42,837 bases of DNA from contig CAMDSO010000021.1 of NCBI GenBank assembly GCA_945906935.1, positions 1-42,837 of the forward strand. The letters are read 5' to 3'. Numbering within the stretch: the stretch's first letter is position 1; each line of letters begins with the position of its first letter. The notes beneath the pieces were generated by a model that was given only the letters and a program-made list of their open reading frames with translations, made no database searches and was not told where the DNA came from. Made by a program: the position numbers and the translations under genes. Source of the DNA: Bordetella parapertussis. GTDB taxonomy: Bacteria > Pseudomonadota > Gammaproteobacteria > Burkholderiales > SG8-41. This document shows, piece after piece, positions 39,330 to 42,837 of the stretch.

Positions 39330-40301
39330 TCACTCGCCTTCAATGCCTGCGGTTTTGGCAACGCCGCGCCATTTTTCCAGCTCACGCTGAATCAATCCGG
39401 CAAACACCGCCGGTGTGCCGCTCCCAGGCTGCACACCCTGCGCCAGCAATGTTTCTTTCGCGTCGTTGGCCGACAACACACTCACGATCGCGCGATTCAA
39501 CTGCGTGACGATCGTGGCCGGCGTGCGTGCCGGCGCGAGCACGCCAAACCACAAGGTGACTTCGTAACCGCGCAGGCCCGCTTCGATCACAGTGGGTGTA
39601 TCCGCCAATGCGGCAAGGCGCGTGGCCCCCGTCACCGCAAGTGCGCGCAGCCGGTTGCTGCGAATGTGCGGCAGCGCCGGCGAGATGCTGCCGAACTGAA
39701 TTTCGATGCGTCCGGCGAGCAGATCCACCACTGACAGCGCCGAACTTTTGTAGGGGATATGGCTGAGTTTGACCGCCGCCATCGTCGAGAATAGTTCACC
39801 GGCCAGATGGGCGAGGCTGGTGTTGCCGGCCGACGCGTACCGCAGTTCGCCCGGTTTTGTTTTAGCCAGCGCAATCAATTCACGCAGGTTGTTGGCGTTG
39901 ACGCTCGGGTGTACCGCCAGCACATAAGGCGAGCTACCCATCAGCGCGATAGGCGCAAAGTCGCGAATGGGATCGTAGCCGATGCGCGGATTGGTGCCGG
40001 GGCCCACTGCGTGGGTACTGGTGGTGCCGAGCGAGAGCGTGTAGCCGTCGGGCAGTGCGCGGGCGCCGAGTTCGACACCAATGTTGCCGCTGGCCCCCGA
40101 ACGATTGTCGATGACCACGCTTTGTCCGAGCGTATCCGATAGCCGCGTGGCGACGACGCGCGCCGCAGCATCGGTGGCGCTGCCGGGCGGGAAGGGTACG
40201 ATCAGGCGCACCGGTTTGGAGGGATAGCTTTGTGCGTTGGCGTTGCCGTGGCTGATGACGAGCAAGGCGGTGGCACTGAGGGCATAAAGCACACGCTTCA
40301 T
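39330..40301 (-). CDS. Bug/TctC-family periplasmic binding protein
   Basis: The 323-residue protein starts at an ATG that overlaps the stop of the upstream dehydrogenase gene by four bases (ATGA), so translation is coupled. A signal peptide ends near GNANAQS. Motifs are YPSKPVRLIVPFPPGSATD, DNRSGASGNIGVE, GNTSLAHLAGELF and IPYKSSALSVVD. The GSATD loop and IPYKSS in place of GGGTD and VPYKG suggest a different pocket. It is the last gene of a three-gene minus-strand operon with a D-2-hydroxyacid dehydrogenase and an AhpD-like protein, and is expected to be the receptor for the acid that operon handles. Confidence 0.93.
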   Translation of the reverse strand: MKRVLYALSATALLVISHGNANAQSYPSKPVRLIVPFPPGSATDAAARVVATRLSDTLGQSVVIDNRSGASGNIGVELGARALPDGYTLSLGTTSTHAVGPGTNPRIGYDPIRDFAPIALMGSSPYVLAVHPSVNANNLRELIALAKTKPGELRYASAGNTSLAHLAGELFSTMAAVKLSHIPYKSSALSVVDLLAGRIEIQFGSISPALPHIRSNRLRALAVTGATRLAALADTPTVIEAGLRGYEVTLWFGVLAPARTPATIVTQLNRAIVSVLSANDAKETLLAQGVQPGSGTPAVFAGLIQRELEKWRGVAKTAGIEGE

Positions 40302-41380
40302 GCGAGAGCCCTGGCCAGGCCGCGTAACAGATCGCGAAAATCATTGAGTGCATTAAAGCGCGGTTGCGCTGCGGTGTGCGGGGTCAGCATGACATTCTCG
40401 AACTGCAGTAAGTCGTCATCGCTGCGACCGGGTTCTTCATACAGCGGGTCGAGGGCAAAGCCGCCGAGATGACCGGACTCCAGCGCTTCGAGCAGGGCGC
40501 GGCGTTCGACGATGCCGGCGCGCGATACATTGATGAGCACGGCGCCACGTTTCATTTTGGCGAATTTTTCGCGATCAAAGAAATTGCGCGTGGCGGTGGT
40601 CTCCGGCAACTGGATGCTGACCCAGTCGGATTCGGCCAGCAGCGTGTCGAGTGGCGCGTATTGCGCGCCGTAGCGTGCTTCTTCTTCGGGGCTGAGTTTG
40701 TTGCGCTGGAAATAAAGTATGCGCATGCCAAAAGCCGCAGCACGCACCGCCAGCTCGCGGCCAATCTCGCCCATGCCGATGATGCCGAGTGTCGCCTCGT
40801 GCAGCATCTTTAGATTGGTGATGCGCGGCCAGCCCGAGAAGGCGGTATGGCGGCGGTCGAAGACGGTCGGCGAATAACCGGCGGCTTCGAGTTGTTCGAT
40901 GCTGATCAGTCCGGTGATGCGGTGCAGCTTGCGCGCCAGCGTCAGCATCATCGCCATCGTATGTTCGGCGCAGGCGATATTGGCGCGACGCCGCAGCGTC
41001 AGCACCGGGATGCCGCGTGCCTCACAGGCTGCACGGTCGATGCTGCGTGTGATAGTGCCGTATTTCTGTAGCGCCTTGAGACGCGGTGCGAGGGCCAGTT
41101 CGGCCGCCCCCATGTTGAACGATTCGACAATCACCGCATCGGCAGCGGACAGGTTGGCGCAGAGTTCCTCCTGCGACGACACCAGTCGCACTTCGGCCGG
41201 ATACAGTGTCGGTATGCTCGCGCGCGTCTCTGCGCACCAGCCGGCGAAATCGGGGACGTCGTGCGCCATGAAATGCGCAAAGGCATCGCAGCGTTCAGCG
41301 GGCGTGTCCGGGTCGAGTATGACCTGCAGGATGCGCGGAAAGGGATCGTCCTCAATGACAATGACCGGACGCGCGCTCAT
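40298..41380 (-). CDS. D-isomer-specific 2-hydroxyacid dehydrogenase
   Basis: The 360-residue protein has a Rossmann motif GIIGMGEIG (Gly202, Gly204, Gly207) and the catalytic residues of the D-2-hydroxyacid dehydrogenase family: Arg287 (NVSRAGIV), Glu316 (YEEPGR) and His335 (LTPHTAAQP). It would interconvert a 2-keto acid and a D-2-hydroxyacid with NAD(H). After GMRILYFQRNK there is no acidic residue at the expected NAD-specificity position. This hints at NADP preference, but only weakly. Its start overlaps the upstream AhpD-like gene by four bases and its stop overlaps the Bug start by four bases, so all three are co-translated. Confidence 0.93.
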   Translation of the reverse strand: MSARPVIVIEDDPFPRILQVILDPDTPAERCDAFAHFMAHDVPDFAGWCAETRASIPTLYPAEVRLVSSQEELCANLSAADAVIVESFNMGAAELALAPRLKALQKYGTITRSIDRAACEARGIPVLTLRRRANIACAEHTMAMMLTLARKLHRITGLISIEQLEAAGYSPTVFDRRHTAFSGWPRITNLKMLHEATLGIIGMGEIGRELAVRAAAFGMRILYFQRNKLSPEEEARYGAQYAPLDTLLAESDWVSIQLPETTATRNFFDREKFAKMKRGAVLINVSRAGIVERRALLEALESGHLGGFALDPLYEEPGRSDDDLLQFENVMLTPHTAAQPRFNALNDFRDLLRGLARALA

Positions 41381-41922
41381 GGCGCCGCTCCGGCCGGCGT
41401 TTCGGCATCGATTTCGAGCGCCTGCAATACGCGCGTGTGCATATTGTATGTTCCTATCAATACGGTCAGTTCGACGATTTGTTTTTCCGAATAGTAATCG
41501 CGTAGCGCGGCGAAGATGCCGGCGGGCACCTGCACCTCGCGCGTCATTGTATCGGTGTAGGCGAGTGCCGCGCGCTGCGCTTTATCAAACAATGGGGATG
41601 GACGCCAGTCTCGCAGCGCTTCGCATTGTTCGAGCGTCAGACCTTCACGCACGGCAAACGCCGGCACATGGGCTTTGATCACATAATCGACACGGTTCAA
41701 GAGTCCGATGCGGATGATGACGATCTCGCGCGTTTTACCATCGAGGTCGGTCTGCCAGCGCACCGCCGACACCTGATCGAGCCAGCGCTCGGCGAGCGCC
41801 GGGCTGTGTAAGAGCATCTTATAAATGTTGAGCATGCGCCCGCCGCGACCGCCGCGGATTTTTGCAGTTAGTTCTTGTAATTCGGGGTTCGTGTGTTCGT
41901 CGATCAGGGATACACGGGCCAT
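41377..41922 (-). CDS. carboxymuconolactone decarboxylase family protein lacking CxxC
   Basis: The 181-residue protein has the CMD/AhpD-like helical fold with the RGGRGGRMLNIYKMLLHSP and TREIVIIRIGLLNRVDYV segments. The usual CxxC is absent, and the helix ends KAHVPAF with His. This suggests a non-peroxidase, decarboxylase-like or unknown activity. AGGA lies seven bases before the ATG. It opens an operon whose next gene, a D-2-hydroxyacid dehydrogenase, starts inside its stop codon (four-base overlap). It differs in sequence from the AhpD-like protein at 37071, which keeps the CxxC. Confidence 0.87.
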   Translation of the reverse strand: MARVSLIDEHTNPELQELTAKIRGGRGGRMLNIYKMLLHSPALAERWLDQVSAVRWQTDLDGKTREIVIIRIGLLNRVDYVIKAHVPAFAVREGLTLEQCEALRDWRPSPLFDKAQRAALAYTDTMTREVQVPAGIFAALRDYYSEKQIVELTVLIGTYNMHTRVLQALEIDAETPAGAAP

Positions 41923-42421
41923 TGTTCGTCCTGTTATTCACTTATTGCGGTCAATTTTACGACCTTCTCCGCTTGCGTTATTGGATTACGCAGGAGTGCG
42001 CGGCGATCGACTTGCAAATGCAAAATTCAGCGCTGTTTGGCCGCATCCGGGCCGAGCATACCGTCATTCCGACATGACTAAACGTCCATCCGTGTGGCCT
42101 GTCGCTGGCTGGGGGCATAGGGTGTAAGGGGCTCTGCGCCGCCGACGTTGACGAAGGCGTCGCCGTTTCGATTGACGCCCGTGCCCGCTTGTCTCACCAC
42201 TGTTTAGCCCATGACGTCGGTGTTCAGAGCGCCTTTCCTTGCTGATGAATCGATCGTCGAGCGGTGGAGTCCGCTTGAGTATCTGCCTGAACATGCTGCA
42301 TGATGCGCCCGCGTTGGATCTGCTTTGAATTTTGGGGGGCGATTCACAGAGACCTTACTCCTGGGAATGATCCAACCACAGCTGTTTTTGGACATTAGTT
42401 ATTTCACACAGGAATTTTAGT
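41923..42421. other. intergenic region, about 500 bp
   Basis: This holds the divergent control region between the operon at 41922 (minus) and the secreted protein at 42422 (plus). An inverted repeat TTGCA-AA-TGCAA is at 42012-42023. Short frames here are Arg-rich and lack initiation signals, so I do not call genes. A promoter for 42422 is not obvious. Confidence 0.5.
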
Positions 42422-42837
42422 GTGCACAGAACCAATCTCGTCATTATGCTTGCGGCCCTGGTGGCTGGAGCACCGTCCGCCTATGCTCAAGCGCAGAAAT
42501 CTGCACCGTCCGCCGGCGTGACCGGCGGCGTTGTGGTCGCCAGCGAACCGGGTAAGGCTGCCGTGATGGCAACCATCGAGGTAACCGCAAGTATCACCGC
42601 TATTGACAAGGCAACGCGCATGGTCACCCTCAAGGGCCCCAAGCGCACGGTCGAGATCGTTGCCGGCGACGATGTAAAGAACTTTGAGCAACTCAAGGTC
42701 GGCGATAACGTGACGGTGAAATTCGTCGAGGCGTTGACGCTGGAACTGAAAAAGACCATGGTCAAGCCGGACATTAAGGCGGACGTAGCCGCCGTGCGCG
42801 CCACCCCGGGTGCGAAACCTGGTGGTGCGATTGGCCG
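42422..42837 (+). CDS. secreted protein of unknown function (3' end cut by window edge)
   Basis: A GTG start at 42422, with AGGA about nine bases upstream, opens a frame that runs off the window end (138 codons visible). The next ATG, eight codons in, would shorten the signal peptide. The N-terminus has a signal peptide (hydrophobic MLAALVAGAPSAYAQA). After a Ser/Ala/Gly-rich linker comes a beta-rich domain (ASITAIDKATRMVTLKGPKR, then VKNFEQLKVGDNVTVKFVEA) resembling the small periplasmic domains often annotated as hypothetical proteins in Burkholderiales. A role is not known. It is divergent from the dehydrogenase operon. Confidence 0.8.
   Translation, partial: MHRTNLVIMLAALVAGAPSAYAQAQKSAPSAGVTGGVVVASEPGKAAVMATIEVTASITAIDKATRMVTLKGPKRTVEIVAGDDVKNFEQLKVGDNVTVKFVEALTLELKKTMVKPDIKADVAAVRATPGAKPGGAIG

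Noticed and set aside
42064-42294. 76-codon minus frame in the last intergenic region
   Set aside because: Composition is Arg/His-rich typical of antisense reading; no ribosome binding site or motif.

Overview
The window looks like a 43-kb chromosomal segment of a Betaproteobacterium, probably Burkholderiales. The main reason is the large number of Bug/TctC-type periplasmic binding proteins. Nine such genes lie here, and this family is hugely expanded in Bordetella, Cupriavidus and relatives (established knowledge). High GC, short intergenic gaps, purine-rich ribosome binding sites and several ATGA stop/start overlaps fit that assignment. I saw no rRNA, tRNA, CRISPR array, prophage or insertion sequence. 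The window starts inside one gene (MmgE/PrpD) and ends inside another (a secreted protein).

Layout. 1-2.9 kb is a minus-strand run of two small unknown proteins, a Bug protein and a truncated MmgE/PrpD gene. 3.2-7 kb holds a Bug gene, an Asp/Glu-racemase-fold enzyme on the other strand, and a plus-strand pair (unknown protein plus a Cys-nucleophile alpha/beta hydrolase) behind an 11-bp tandem repeat and a promoter. 7-9.5 kb is a class III aminotransferase with a Bug gene. 9.6-14.3 kb is a plus-strand operon of CoA-transferase, Bug, MmgE/PrpD and Bug. 14.4-18 kb is a very tight minus-strand operon of MmgE/PrpD, Gfo/Idh/MocA oxidoreductase and Bug. 18-23 kb holds a persulfide dioxygenase-rhodanese fusion, an asparaginase-like protein, and a plus-strand series of enoyl-CoA hydratase, cupin and PDC-lactonase-like hydrolase. 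23-28 kb is Bug plus MmgE/PrpD, a GntR/FCD regulator and a divergent FAD dehydrogenase resembling tricarballylate dehydrogenase with a lysine-rich tail. 28-31.8 kb holds a cyclase-FHA signalling protein, an MFS carrier and a membrane-anchored TAXI protein. 31.8-35.7 kb holds a Bug gene, an FMN 2-hydroxyacid oxidase and a PrpF isomerase ended by a strong terminator. 35.7-39.3 kb is more ordinary (TspO, YccF, AhpD-like, MFS, small membrane protein). 39.3-41.9 kb is a translationally coupled operon of AhpD-like protein, D-2-hydroxyacid dehydrogenase and Bug.

How the genes fit together. The recurring unit is an MmgE/PrpD-type lyase gene next to a Bug gene. It occurs four times, in both gene orders and with different third partners. 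Together with PrpF, a TcuA-like dehydrogenase, a CoA-transferase, a crotonase and 2-hydroxyacid oxidoreductases, this reads as a carboxylic-acid capture and catabolism region in which each Bug protein presents a different di- or tricarboxylate-like ligand. No TctA/TctB membrane partner is present, so the Bug proteins must share a transporter encoded elsewhere or act as extracytoplasmic sensors. Substrates cannot be read from the sequence. Gene calls rest on translated motifs and context only; no database search was run.
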